The notes beneath the pieces were generated by a model that was not told the origin of the DNA, made no database searches, and saw nothing but the letters and a program-made list of their open reading frames with translations. Made by a program: the position numbers and the translations under genes. From positions 1 through 10,876 of the forward strand of contig DASSTP010000160.1 in NCBI GenBank assembly GCA_035707845.1: 10,876 bases of DNA, written 5' to 3'. Positions 1 to 5,922 of the stretch are shown in pieces; the stretch's first letter is position 1, and each line of letters starts with the position of its first letter. This DNA comes from CAMLHP01 sp035707845 (GTDB lineage: Bacteria > Gemmatimonadota > Gemmatimonadetes > Gemmatimonadales > GWC2-71-9).

Positions 1-28
1 CCAGTCCGCGATGGGTCCAATGATTCAT
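1..28 (-). CDS. Start of an unidentified gene coupled to btuD (cut by window edge)
   Basis: An ATG at 28..26 overlaps the btuD stop codon (27..25) in an ATGA arrangement, the same junction type used between btuC and btuD. The nine visible codons read M-N-H-W-T-H-R-G-L and stay open to the edge. The overlap is the only real evidence for a gene. A purine-rich stretch (GAGGCAGAAGAAG) lies just upstream and could serve as a weak ribosome binding site. Its position suggests a further B12 uptake or cobinamide-processing gene, but nine residues do not allow any family call. Confidence 0.4.
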
Positions 29-849
29 GGCTTCTTCTGCCTCGTGAGTTGATCTGTGATCCCCGGCGCGGCCTCCTGCCGGCGGAGTGGCACGACCTGC
101 GGAGCCCCGTCGGTCCAGGTCGTGACTGCGACCGGCCACTGGAACACGCGGGAGAGCACCTCAGGCCGCAGCACCTGCGCCGGCGCGCCGGCAGCCACCG
201 GGTGGCCCTGGTCCAGCAGCAGCATCTCGTCGCAGAAGCGGGCCGCGAGATTGAGTCCGTGGGTGACGACCAGCGCGGCAAGCCCGCCCCGCGCCAGGCT
301 GGACACCAGCTCGAAGAGTTCCATCTCGTGTCGCACATCGAGCGACGTGGTGGGCTCGTCCAGCAGGAGCGCCCGGGGTTCGGCCGCGAGGGCGCGGGCA
401 AGGCGAACACGCTGCCATTCGCCACCCGATAACTGGTCCGATCGGCGATCGGCCAGGTGGGTCACATCGCAACGCGCGAGGGCGCGCTCGACCGCGTCCC
501 GGTCGCGTGACTGTTCCGCTCCCAGCGGGCCGAGGTGCGCATAGCGGCCCAGCATCACCGTGTCGCGCACGCGCAGGGGAAAGACCGGCTCTTCCCGTTG
601 CGCCACCACCCCCACCGCGCGTGCGAGGTCGGGCCGCCGCCACTGCTCGAGCGGCCGGTCGCCGATGGTGATGCGCCCCTGTTCCAGCGGCAACAGCCCG
701 GTCAGCGCCCGCAGGAGGGTGGACTTGCCGCTGCCATTGGGACCCGCAACGGCGGTGAGGGAGCCGGGCTTCACTTCGACCGAGACACCCTCCACGGCCG
801 GTGCCGGCGCGCCCGGATAGCGCAGCGTCACCTCGTGCGCGCGAATCAT
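25..849 (-). CDS. btuD: ABC transporter ATP-binding protein, B12/iron-siderophore type (BtuD-like)
   Basis: A 274-residue cytoplasmic ATPase that would power the BtuC permease. All ABC motifs are in order: Walker A GPNGSGKST (residues 36-44), Q-loop Gln84, signature LSGGE (140-144), Walker B ALLLDE (160-165), D-loop SLD (169-171) and switch His197. The fold matches the FecE/BtuD/FhuC group, whose members are about 250-270 residues. The last 30 or so residues (from about 245) are an extra, poorly conserved tail. The ATG at 849 overlaps the btuC stop in an ATGA junction, so translation is probably coupled. B12 specificity is inferred from the cobalamin riboswitch at the head of the operon; ATPases of this group serving siderophores or heme look the same by sequence. 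The nucleotide-binding role is near certain and the substrate is likely. Confidence 0.93.
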   Translation of the reverse strand: MIRAHEVTLRYPGAPAPAVEGVSVEVKPGSLTAVAGPNGSGKSTLLRALTGLLPLEQGRITIGDRPLEQWRRPDLARAVGVVAQREEPVFPLRVRDTVMLGRYAHLGPLGAEQSRDRDAVERALARCDVTHLADRRSDQLSGGEWQRVRLARALAAEPRALLLDEPTTSLDVRHEMELFELVSSLARGGLAALVVTHGLNLAARFCDEMLLLDQGHPVAAGAPAQVLRPEVLSRVFQWPVAVTTWTDGAPQVVPLRRQEAAPGITDQLTRQKKP

Positions 850-1823
850 GCTGTGAGCGTGCGGCGGAGGAGCAGGGCGAAGAGCGGGACTCCCACCAGC
901 GCGGTCACCACGCCCACCGGAAGTTCCAGCGGACGCATCGCCGTGCGCGCGAGGGCGTCGGCCAGCACGAGGAATGCCCCGCCGGCAAGGAAGCTCGCCG
1001 GCACCAGCACGCGATGGAGCGGAGTCCAGGCCCGGCGCACGGCGTGCGGAATCACCAACCCCACGAATCCGATGATGCCGCAGGTGGCGACGCTCGCCGC
1101 CGTGAGCAGCGACGCGGAGAGATAGACAATGCGCTTGAGCCGCTCCGGATCGGCGCCCAGGTGCGCCGCCGTTTCGTCACCGAGCGCAAGAAGGTCGAGC
1201 TGCCGCGCCACGTACCAGAGGACGGCAAGCGGCACCGCCGAATACGCGGCGAGAAGCAGGAGCGCATCCCACGAGGCCGATCCCAGGCCACCGAGCAACC
1301 ATACGATGGCATTCCGGAGCCGCGGCGCATCGGAGAGCACGATAATGGCGCTCATGATGGCGCCCGCGAATGCCCCCACCACCACGCCCGCCAGCAGCAG
1401 CACACGGGGATCGAGCCGGCGACCGCTCACCACGGCCAGGCGGTAGACCAGCGCCACCGCGGCAAGCGCGCCGATGAAGGCGGCGAGGGGCACGGCCCAG
1501 GTGGCACCGGTGTTGAGTGCGATGGCCGCCACGGCACCCAGGCCGGCGCCACCGGAGAGGCCGAGCAGGTAGGGATCGGCGAGCGGGTTGCGCACCAGCG
1601 CCTGCAACGCGGCGCCGGTCACGCCGAGGCCGCCACCCACGAGGAAGGCGAGCAGCACGCGCGGCACCCGGAGGTGCCAGAGGATGAGGCCATTGGTGCT
1701 GCCGGCTTCCCTGAGGCCGGCCAGCAGTTCACCCGGCGAGAGTGACACCGAACCGACGGCGATGCCGAAGAGCATCACGGTGAGCGCCACCAGCGCCAGC
1801 AGCAACATGCGTCGTGTGGTCAC
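846..1823 (-). CDS. btuC: FecCD-family permease of a B12 ABC importer (BtuC-like)
   Basis: A 325-residue polytopic inner-membrane protein of the FecCD/BtuC family, which normally has ten membrane helices per subunit and works as a dimer. Family hallmarks are visible: LRVPRVLLAFLVGGGLGVTG (51-70), the RNPLADPYLLG stretch (78-88), GDETAAHLGAD (215-225) at the coupling region that contacts the ATPase, GIIGFVGLVIPH (249-260) and PVGVVTALVG (302-311). I chose the GTG at 1823 because it overlaps the btuF stop (GTGA) and gives the usual family length. The open frame continues upstream to 1967, but that extension is arginine-rich, lies inside btuF and is not membrane-like. An ATG at 1808 is a second possible start, removing five residues. 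It sits between the binding protein and ATPase genes, the normal layout of a complete type II importer. Confidence 0.93.
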   Translation of the reverse strand: MTTRRMLLLALVALTVMLFGIAVGSVSLSPGELLAGLREAGSTNGLILWHLRVPRVLLAFLVGGGLGVTGAALQALVRNPLADPYLLGLSGGAGLGAVAAIALNTGATWAVPLAAFIGALAAVALVYRLAVVSGRRLDPRVLLLAGVVVGAFAGAIMSAIIVLSDAPRLRNAIVWLLGGLGSASWDALLLLAAYSAVPLAVLWYVARQLDLLALGDETAAHLGADPERLKRIVYLSASLLTAASVATCGIIGFVGLVIPHAVRRAWTPLHRVLVPASFLAGGAFLVLADALARTAMRPLELPVGVVTALVGVPLFALLLRRTLTA

Positions 1824-2728
1824 GGTTTGGCGTCCGCACGCTGGAATGCCCTGAGCTGCGACGCCAGGAATCGGATGGCCGACGGCGCGCGCGGACTGGG
1901 CTGGCCGAACTCGGTGCCGTCGGCGAAAACGAAGCGATGTTCGCGAACGGCGGGCACTGCCTGCCACTCCGGTCGCTTCGCAAAGGAAGGTGCTGCCTTG
2001 CCGAGCACCAGTACCACATCGGGATCCCGCTCGACCGCCGACTCCACGCTGATCTGGCCGGATGATGCCGGGAGATCGTGATAGATGTTCTCGCCGCCGG
2101 CGCGCTCCACCAGCTCGGTCAGGTAGCTGCCGGCACCCACGGTCATTGGTGGATCAGCCCACACCAGCACGAACGCCCGCACCGGATGGTCCCGCGGCAC
2201 GCTGACGGCCGCGAGAGAGTCGGCGAACACGCGTGCCATCGCGTCCGCGCCCGACTCGTGACCGGTGAGCTTCCCGAGCAGCCGCCCCACCCGTGGCACG
2301 TCGGCCAGCCGGTCGGTCCGCACCTGCACGGCGGCGATCCCCAGCTCGCGCAGCTTCTGGGCGGCCTGGGCGTTCTGGCTGGAGAGATAGAGCACGACGA
2401 GATCGGGCTGCCGGGCCACGACGGCCTCGATGTTGGGCAGCATGCCGTCGCCCACGGCAGGAACGGAGAGCGCTTCGGGCGGATACTCGCACCAGACCGT
2501 GCGACCAACGACCGCGTCGCCCGCGCCAATGGCGAAGAGCAGCTCGGTGGTGGCGGGAATCAGCGAGACGACGCGGCGGGCGGGATGGGCGACGCGAACG
2601 GTGTCGCCGGCGTCGTCGATGACGCTGAGCGCTGAACGCTGAATGCTGAGCGCTGAGCGCTCAGTCGAGCACCCTCCCAGCGCAAGCAATGCCAGCAAAC
2701 ACCAGTGCCTGAAATGCAAGTTGCCCAT
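1820..2728 (-). CDS. btuF: B12-binding lipoprotein of an ABC importer (BtuF-like)
   Basis: A 302-residue periplasmic cobalamin-binding protein. The N-terminus is a short lipoprotein signal: one Arg (7), a hydrophobic run and a lipobox LGGC with Cys20 as the lipidated residue. Residues 21-36 are a linker made by a heptanucleotide repeat (an RSALS motif occurs twice). The binding-protein domain follows: RRVVSLIPATTELLFAIGAG (51-70), VVGRTVWCEYPPEA (73-86), VGDGMLPNIEAVVARQPDLV (92-111), and a second lobe with TVGAGSYLTELVERAGGENIY (196-216). These match BtuF-type proteins, including the aromatic/Cys stretch before YPPEA. I chose the ATG at 2728 because it starts exactly at the signal peptide. 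The frame stays open to 2827, but that extension runs through the riboswitch leader. No good Shine-Dalgarno is seen; the start lies inside a strong hairpin (see regulatory entry). Substrate assignment is supported by the cobalamin riboswitch. Confidence 0.92.
   Translation of the reverse strand: MGNLHFRHWCLLALLALGGCSTERSALSIQRSALSVIDDAGDTVRVAHPARRVVSLIPATTELLFAIGAGDAVVGRTVWCEYPPEALSVPAVGDGMLPNIEAVVARQPDLVVLYLSSQNAQAAQKLRELGIAAVQVRTDRLADVPRVGRLLGKLTGHESGADAMARVFADSLAAVSVPRDHPVRAFVLVWADPPMTVGAGSYLTELVERAGGENIYHDLPASSGQISVESAVERDPDVVLVLGKAAPSFAKRPEWQAVPAVREHRFVFADGTEFGQPSPRAPSAIRFLASQLRAFQRADAKP
2624..2665. repeat. GCTGAGC-type heptamer array in the btuF linker
   Basis: On the plus strand this reads as five consecutive 7-base units, GCTGAGC, GCTGAAC, GCTGAAT, GCTGAGC, GCTGAGC, plus a degenerate sixth (GCTCAGT). 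Three units make 21 bases, so the protein shows a seven-residue repeat (ERSALSI, QRSALSV) directly after the lipidated Cys of btuF. A second array of the same family lies at 3050-3084, in the same orientation. Confidence 0.85.
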
Positions 2729-2752
2729 TCCCGGAGGGCCGGCAATGGGCAA
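2721..2752 (-). promoter_or_regulatory. Hairpin burying the btuF start codon
   Basis: In the transcript, TTGCCCATT (2752..2744) is perfectly complementary to AATGGGCAA (2729..2721). Inside this nine-pair stem a single mismatch leads to a second four-pair CCGG/CCGG stem closed by a CCCU loop. The ATG of btuF (2728..2726) lies in the 3' arm, and the entire normal ribosome-binding-site window is inside the structure. No U-run follows, so it is not an intrinsic terminator. The natural reading is a start-codon sequestering element in the expression platform of the upstream riboswitch. The pairing is seen directly; the regulatory role is inferred. Confidence 0.65.
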
Positions 2753-2780
2753 AATCAGAACGCGAGCACGTGCGCGCGGG

Positions 2781-2834
2781 TCCGTTCGGCCCACCCGACC
2801 CTCCCCCGAGGGTCTGACAGGTGGCACGAACGGA
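2781..2834 (-). promoter_or_regulatory. Candidate anti-P1 helix and inner hairpin of the riboswitch expression platform
   Basis: The riboswitch closing helix uses CCGTTCGT (2833..2826) as its 3' strand. An overlapping segment TCCGTTCG (2834..2827) is perfectly complementary to CGAACGGA at 2788..2781, so the closing helix and this downstream helix exclude each other. Between the two arms sits a seven-pair hairpin, GACCCTC/GAGGGTC with a GGGG loop (2814..2797), that can extend with GGTGG/CCACC (2824..2820 with 2795..2791) across an unpaired bulge. No U-tract follows. This is the layout expected for a switching element, but folding has not been computed. Confidence 0.5.
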
Positions 2835-2966
2835 GAGGTCTCCTGGCTCCGGGCACCTCCAGCCGCCTTCCCGGTTTCCCAGTGGCGTGTTGGATGGAGG
2901 CAAACTGCCCGTTACAGTGGCGGGGCCGCGCCGGATTCACACCGGCTTCCGAAAATCCCCGTTCGT
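2826..2966 (-). promoter_or_regulatory. Cobalamin (B12) riboswitch aptamer
   Basis: The leader of btuF carries the conserved blocks of the cobalamin riboswitch in order: GGAAGCCGGTG followed by TGAATCCGGC (2950..2930), CCCCGCCACTGTAA (2925..2912), GCCACTG (2886..2880), GGGAAGGC (2872..2865) and the B12 box AGCCAGGAGACC (2848..2837). The ends pair through ACGAACGG (2966..2959) with CCGTTCGT (2833..2826), the closing P1 helix. A further helix is supported by GGGCA plus CCTCCA (2910..2906 and 2900..2895) pairing with TGGAGG plus TGCCC (2861..2856 and 2855..2851). Known riboswitches of this class bind adenosyl- or other cobalamins and lower expression of B12 uptake or synthesis genes. Here it would let the cell shut off btuFCD when B12 is plentiful. 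The aptamer begins only 25 bases after the stop of the upstream gene. Confidence 0.95.
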
Positions 2967-2987
2967 CTGCTTCAATTGTCCTGGGCC

Positions 2988-3016
2988 AGTTTAGGGACCA
3001 GCCTGCCTCCGCGCAA
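2988..3016 (-). promoter_or_regulatory. Possible sigma70-type promoter for the B12 operon
   Basis: A TTGCGC box (3016..3011) is followed by exactly 17 bases and then TAAACT (2993..2988), a four-of-six match to TATAAT; the -35 box matches three of six. Transcription would begin near 2981, shortly before the riboswitch. The -10 box overlaps the TAA stop of the upstream gene. The match is weak, so read-through from the upstream genes is an equally fair explanation. Confidence 0.3.
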
Positions 3017-4118
3017 GGGCGGCGGCCAATTGGGCCTTGAGCGCGTGACGCTCAGCGCTGAGCGCTGGGCGCTGGGCGCTGTCGTCAGGCAACCGGTCCA
3101 GCTTGTCGTCGAGACGCGCAAGACGCGCGAGCAAGTCGTCAATTGATTCACCAGCGCTGCCCGCTCCAACCGCCGGTGTGGGCGCCGCTCGGCCAAACAC
3201 GCGCACGGTACCGGCCAGCAGCGCCGCCCCCACCAGCGCAACAAGCGCGATCAGCCACGCGGCGCCGAGCCGGAACGGGGTCGGCACCGTCACCACCACG
3301 ACATCGCCCGAATCCACCACGCCATTGAAGTGCCGGAACGGCCGGCCCTGGATCACCGAGACCGAGTCGGTCTGGGCCAGCGTGCCGCCCGTCACCGTCG
3401 CATCGGGTTCCTCCACCAGCACGTTGACGCCGTTGTCGGCTTCGTCGAACCGGTATTCCAGCCGGCCGGCGTTGGGCGGCAGGTGGTACTGGATGGTGAT
3501 CTGTCGCTCCCCGGGCGCGAGCGGTGCCAGCACCAGCACACTGTCCATGTTGCGATCCACGGCACCGGCGGAGAGGTCCCCATCCTCGGCGGAAAAGCCC
3601 ACGGCCTGCGGCGGAATCAGCGCGTGCCAGGTGGAGCCCAGGCTGTCGCGTGCGACCCGGGTCACGTCGCCCGGATTATTGAGCACCAGCAGCTCCACCA
3701 CCGTCCGGGTGCCATCGTCGGCGGGCTTGGCGATGACGATATGCCGGGCCTCGGTGTGCACCGGCTGCGTAGAGGAGGTATCGAAGACCTGCAGGACGAC
3801 GGCGCTATCGGGCCGGGCAGGATTCGTGGCAAGCGGGTTGGAGAAATACTCGATGCCCTGATACCGGGCGGTCACGATGTAGAGCGACGTGGTGTCGGCT
3901 GGGAATCGGAACCGGAATCGCCCCGCGGCGTCGGTACGCGCGGAATCGAGGGGGCCCTGCGCCTCACGGCTGATCCGATGCAGCACGACCGTGGTGCCAG
4001 CGAGCGGCACCGCGTCCTGGCCCCGTAGCACCTGCCCTGCCGCGGCAATGACGGGCGCCTGCGCGCCAAGCGCCGCGGGGAGGACGGCGATCAGCAGCGC
4101 CAGCAGGGCGCAGCGCAT
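2991..4118 (-). CDS. Membrane-anchored protein with a carboxypeptidase-regulatory-like domain, function unknown
   Basis: A 375-residue protein I cannot assign to a function. Residues 1-19 form a signal peptide (cleavage likely after ALGA, before QAP). Residues 27-95 resemble a carboxypeptidase-regulatory/transthyretin-like beta sandwich: G-x-V...PLAGTTVVLHR, then a DAAGRFRFRFP turn and a Y-x-G-I-E-Y-F stretch. Residues 125-280 are beta-rich, with alternating hydrophobic strands and many Asp/Pro turns. One transmembrane helix follows at about 286-305, then a cytoplasmic tail (306-375) with leucine-rich helical stretches such as LLARLARLDDKLDRL. Within that tail, residues 348-360 are encoded by a heptanucleotide repeat. 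I chose the ATG at 4118, one base after the preceding stop, because the signal peptide starts there; the frame is open to 4355 but that part lacks protein-like sequence. Topology suggests a periplasmic sensor or adaptor with a short inner tail. It probably shares a transcript with the nuclease-like gene. Confidence 0.8.
   Translation of the reverse strand: MRCALLALLIAVLPAALGAQAPVIAAAGQVLRGQDAVPLAGTTVVLHRISREAQGPLDSARTDAAGRFRFRFPADTTSLYIVTARYQGIEYFSNPLATNPARPDSAVVLQVFDTSSTQPVHTEARHIVIAKPADDGTRTVVELLVLNNPGDVTRVARDSLGSTWHALIPPQAVGFSAEDGDLSAGAVDRNMDSVLVLAPLAPGERQITIQYHLPPNAGRLEYRFDEADNGVNVLVEEPDATVTGGTLAQTDSVSVIQGRPFRHFNGVVDSGDVVVVTVPTPFRLGAAWLIALVALVGAALLAGTVRVFGRAAPTPAVGAGSAGESIDDLLARLARLDDKLDRLPDDSAQRPALSAERHALKAQLAAALARRQAGP
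3050..3084. repeat. GCTGAGC-type heptamer array in the membrane protein tail
   Basis: Plus-strand units are GCTCAGC, GCTGAGC, GCTGGGC, GCTGGGC and a degenerate GCTGTCG. They encode the AQRPALSAERHAL part of the cytoplasmic tail. A 13-base core (AGCGCTGAGCGCT, 3054-3066) is identical to one in the btuF array (2649-2661), in direct orientation about 400 bases away. Confidence 0.8.
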
Positions 4119-4119
4119 A

Positions 4120-4611
4120 TCAGGGATTGAACTTGCCGAAGTCTTCGGGGTCGAGCTTCTCGAGATACTCGCGCAGGCGCTCCGCCTCGCGGGAACTGGC
4201 GCCGCCGGCGTCGTCCGCCTCCACCCCGCTCTGCTCCAGCAACTGGTCACTGGCAAAGATGGGCGCGTTGAGCCGGAGGGCGAGCGCGATGCTGTCGCTG
4301 GGACGGGCATCCACCTGGAAGACGTGGTCTTCCCGCTGGATGAGCAGCTCCGCAAAGTAGGTGTTTTCCCGCACCGCGCTGATCACGATGCGGCGCAGCT
4401 CGCCCCCGAGGCCGACGATCACCTGCTTGAGCAGGTCGTGGGTCATGGGCCGCGCGGCTTTGACCCCCTGCAGCTCCATGGCGATGGCACTCGCCTCGGC
4501 TGGCCCGATCCAGATCGGGAGCACCCGCGAGCCCTCCTTCTCGCGCAGGATGACGACCGGACTTTCGGTGTTGCGGTCGACGCCCAGGTGAGCGACGGTC
4601 ATCTCCTGCAT
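4120..4611 (-). CDS. Bifunctional nuclease family (DUF151/BFN) protein
   Basis: A 163-residue soluble protein whose whole first part is a BFN domain. Signature stretches are VLPIWIGPAEASAIAMELQG (30-49), RPMTHDLLKQVI (54-65), R-R-I-V-I (73-77), a T-Y-F-A-E-L strand (84-89) and DARPSDSIALALRLNAPIFA (101-120). After a short acidic/Gly linker, the C-terminus carries EAERLREYLEKLDPEDFGKF (142-161), a UVR-like helical pair often found at the end of family members. Some family members are reported to have DNase/RNase activity and the plant homologue is stress-related, but the biological role in most bacteria is unsettled. The ATG at 4611 lies six bases after the metK stop; an ATG three codons in (4602) is an alternative start. 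It is followed one base later by the membrane protein gene. Confidence 0.9.
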   Translation of the reverse strand: MQEMTVAHLGVDRNTESPVVILREKEGSRVLPIWIGPAEASAIAMELQGVKAARPMTHDLLKQVIVGLGGELRRIVISAVRENTYFAELLIQREDHVFQVDARPSDSIALALRLNAPIFASDQLLEQSGVEADDAGGASSREAERLREYLEKLDPEDFGKFNP

Positions 4612-4617
4612 GCCATA

Positions 4618-5859
4618 CTAGCGCACCGCGCTGAGCAGATCCCTGACCCGATTGGTCTGCTCCCAGGTAAAGAAATCATAGGTCTTCTTTGACTTGCCTT
4701 CCGGCCCCACATAGCGGCCGGTGAACGGCTTCCGGCCGAAGTGGCCATAGGCGGCAGTGGGGGTGTAGATCGGGCGCTTGAGCTTGAGCGTGGCGATCAG
4801 CGCGCTGGGCCGGAGATCGAACACCTCGCGCACCGCGCGCTCCAGCCTGGCGTCGGGAACGACGCCGGTGCCGAAGGTGTCCACCATGACCGAAACGGGC
4901 TCCGCCACACCGATGGCATAGGCCACCTGCACCTCGCAACGGCTCGCGAGCCCCGCTTCCACGATGTTCTTGGCGATCCAGCGCATGGCGTAGGCCGCGG
5001 AACGATCCACCTTGGACGGATCCTTGCCGCTGAACGCGCCGCCGCCATGCCGAGCCATGCCGCCGTAGGTGTCCACGATGATCTTGCGGCCGGTGAGGCC
5101 GGCATCGCCGTGCGGACCGCCCACCACGAAGCGCCCGGTCGGGTTGATGAAGAACTTGACGCGGCGGGACTCGACGCCCGCCTTGGCCAGGACCGGCTTG
5201 ATGACTTCATCCACGATGGTGGAACGCAGCGTGCCCTCGGAGAGGCGGCGATTCCCGTTCCGCTCGCCGTGCTGGGTGGAGACCACGACCGCCTTCACCG
5301 CCACCGGCTTGTCGCCCTCGTACTCCACCGAGACCTGGCTCTTGCCGTCGGGCCGCAGCCATTCGATCGGGTCGGCGCCGCCGGTGCCCTTGCGCACCGC
5401 GGTCAGCCGCTCGGTGATGCGATGGGCCAGGAGAATGGGGAGCGGCATCCGCTCCTTGGTCTCCCGGCAGGCGTAGCCGAACATCATGCCCTGGTCGCCA
5501 GCGCCCTGCTCGTGACTGCGCGTCGCGTCCACGCCCTGCGCGATGTCGGGCGACTGGCGGTCGATGGCAGCCATGACTGCGCATGAATCGGCATCAAAGC
5601 CGAACTGCGCGTCGGTGTAGCCGATCCGCCGCACGGTCTCGCGCACGATGTCGGGAATGTGCACATAGGTGCTCGTGGTGATCTCACCCGCGACCACTGC
5701 CATGCCGGTTGTCACCAGCGTCTCGCAGGCCACGCGTCCATGGGGATCGTTGACCAGGATGGCGTCGAGCACGGCATCGGAAATCTGGTCGGCCACCTTG
5801 TCGGGGTGGCCCTCGGTGACGGACTCGGACGTGAATACGTGACGCTTGGAAGCGGCCAT
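4618..5859 (-). CDS. metK: S-adenosylmethionine synthetase
   Basis: A 413-residue cytoplasmic enzyme that makes S-adenosylmethionine from methionine and ATP, releasing phosphate and diphosphate. The N-terminus FTSESVTEGHPDK (9-21) carries the ATP-binding His18. Family signature GAGDQGMMFGYA is at 119-130 and the phosphate-binding GGGAFSGKD at 272-280. Also visible are FFINPTGRFVVGGPHGDAG (236-254) and DRSAAYAMRW (285-294). It is some 30 residues longer than E. coli MetK (384), largely in loops such as the one around 157-177 and at the C-terminus. The ATG at 5859 aligns with known starts and has GAGAG nine or so bases upstream; an open extension to 5907 adds nothing conserved. A 63-base gap separates it from ptsI, and I see no SAM riboswitch there. 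Confidence 0.97.
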   Translation of the reverse strand: MAASKRHVFTSESVTEGHPDKVADQISDAVLDAILVNDPHGRVACETLVTTGMAVVAGEITTSTYVHIPDIVRETVRRIGYTDAQFGFDADSCAVMAAIDRQSPDIAQGVDATRSHEQGAGDQGMMFGYACRETKERMPLPILLAHRITERLTAVRKGTGGADPIEWLRPDGKSQVSVEYEGDKPVAVKAVVVSTQHGERNGNRRLSEGTLRSTIVDEVIKPVLAKAGVESRRVKFFINPTGRFVVGGPHGDAGLTGRKIIVDTYGGMARHGGGAFSGKDPSKVDRSAAYAMRWIAKNIVEAGLASRCEVQVAYAIGVAEPVSVMVDTFGTGVVPDARLERAVREVFDLRPSALIATLKLKRPIYTPTAAYGHFGRKPFTGRYVGPEGKSKKTYDFFTWEQTNRVRDLLSAVR

Positions 5860-5922
5860 CAGTTGTGCTCTCGCCAGGGTTGAAGAAATGGAAATCGGCG
5901 GCGCCAAACAATCGGGAGCAAG

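Noticed and set aside
801..1745. Plus-strand open frame (314 codons) opposite btuC
   Set aside because: The product is dominated by Arg, Glu, His and Gln without structure or motifs. The opposite strand carries a clear FecCD permease.
2797..2814. GACCCTC/GAGGGTC hairpin considered as an intrinsic terminator for the leader
   Set aside because: No U-run follows on either strand; the sequence after it is GC-rich. It is better seen as part of the switching region.
4741..5586. Plus-strand open frame (281 codons) opposite metK
   Set aside because: Shadow of metK; low-complexity His/Arg/Gly/Ala composition and no motif.
5860..5922. Possible SAM-responsive riboswitch or terminator between ptsI and metK
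   Set aside because: Only 63 bases are available. No SAM or SAH riboswitch consensus and no stable hairpin with U-run could be found.
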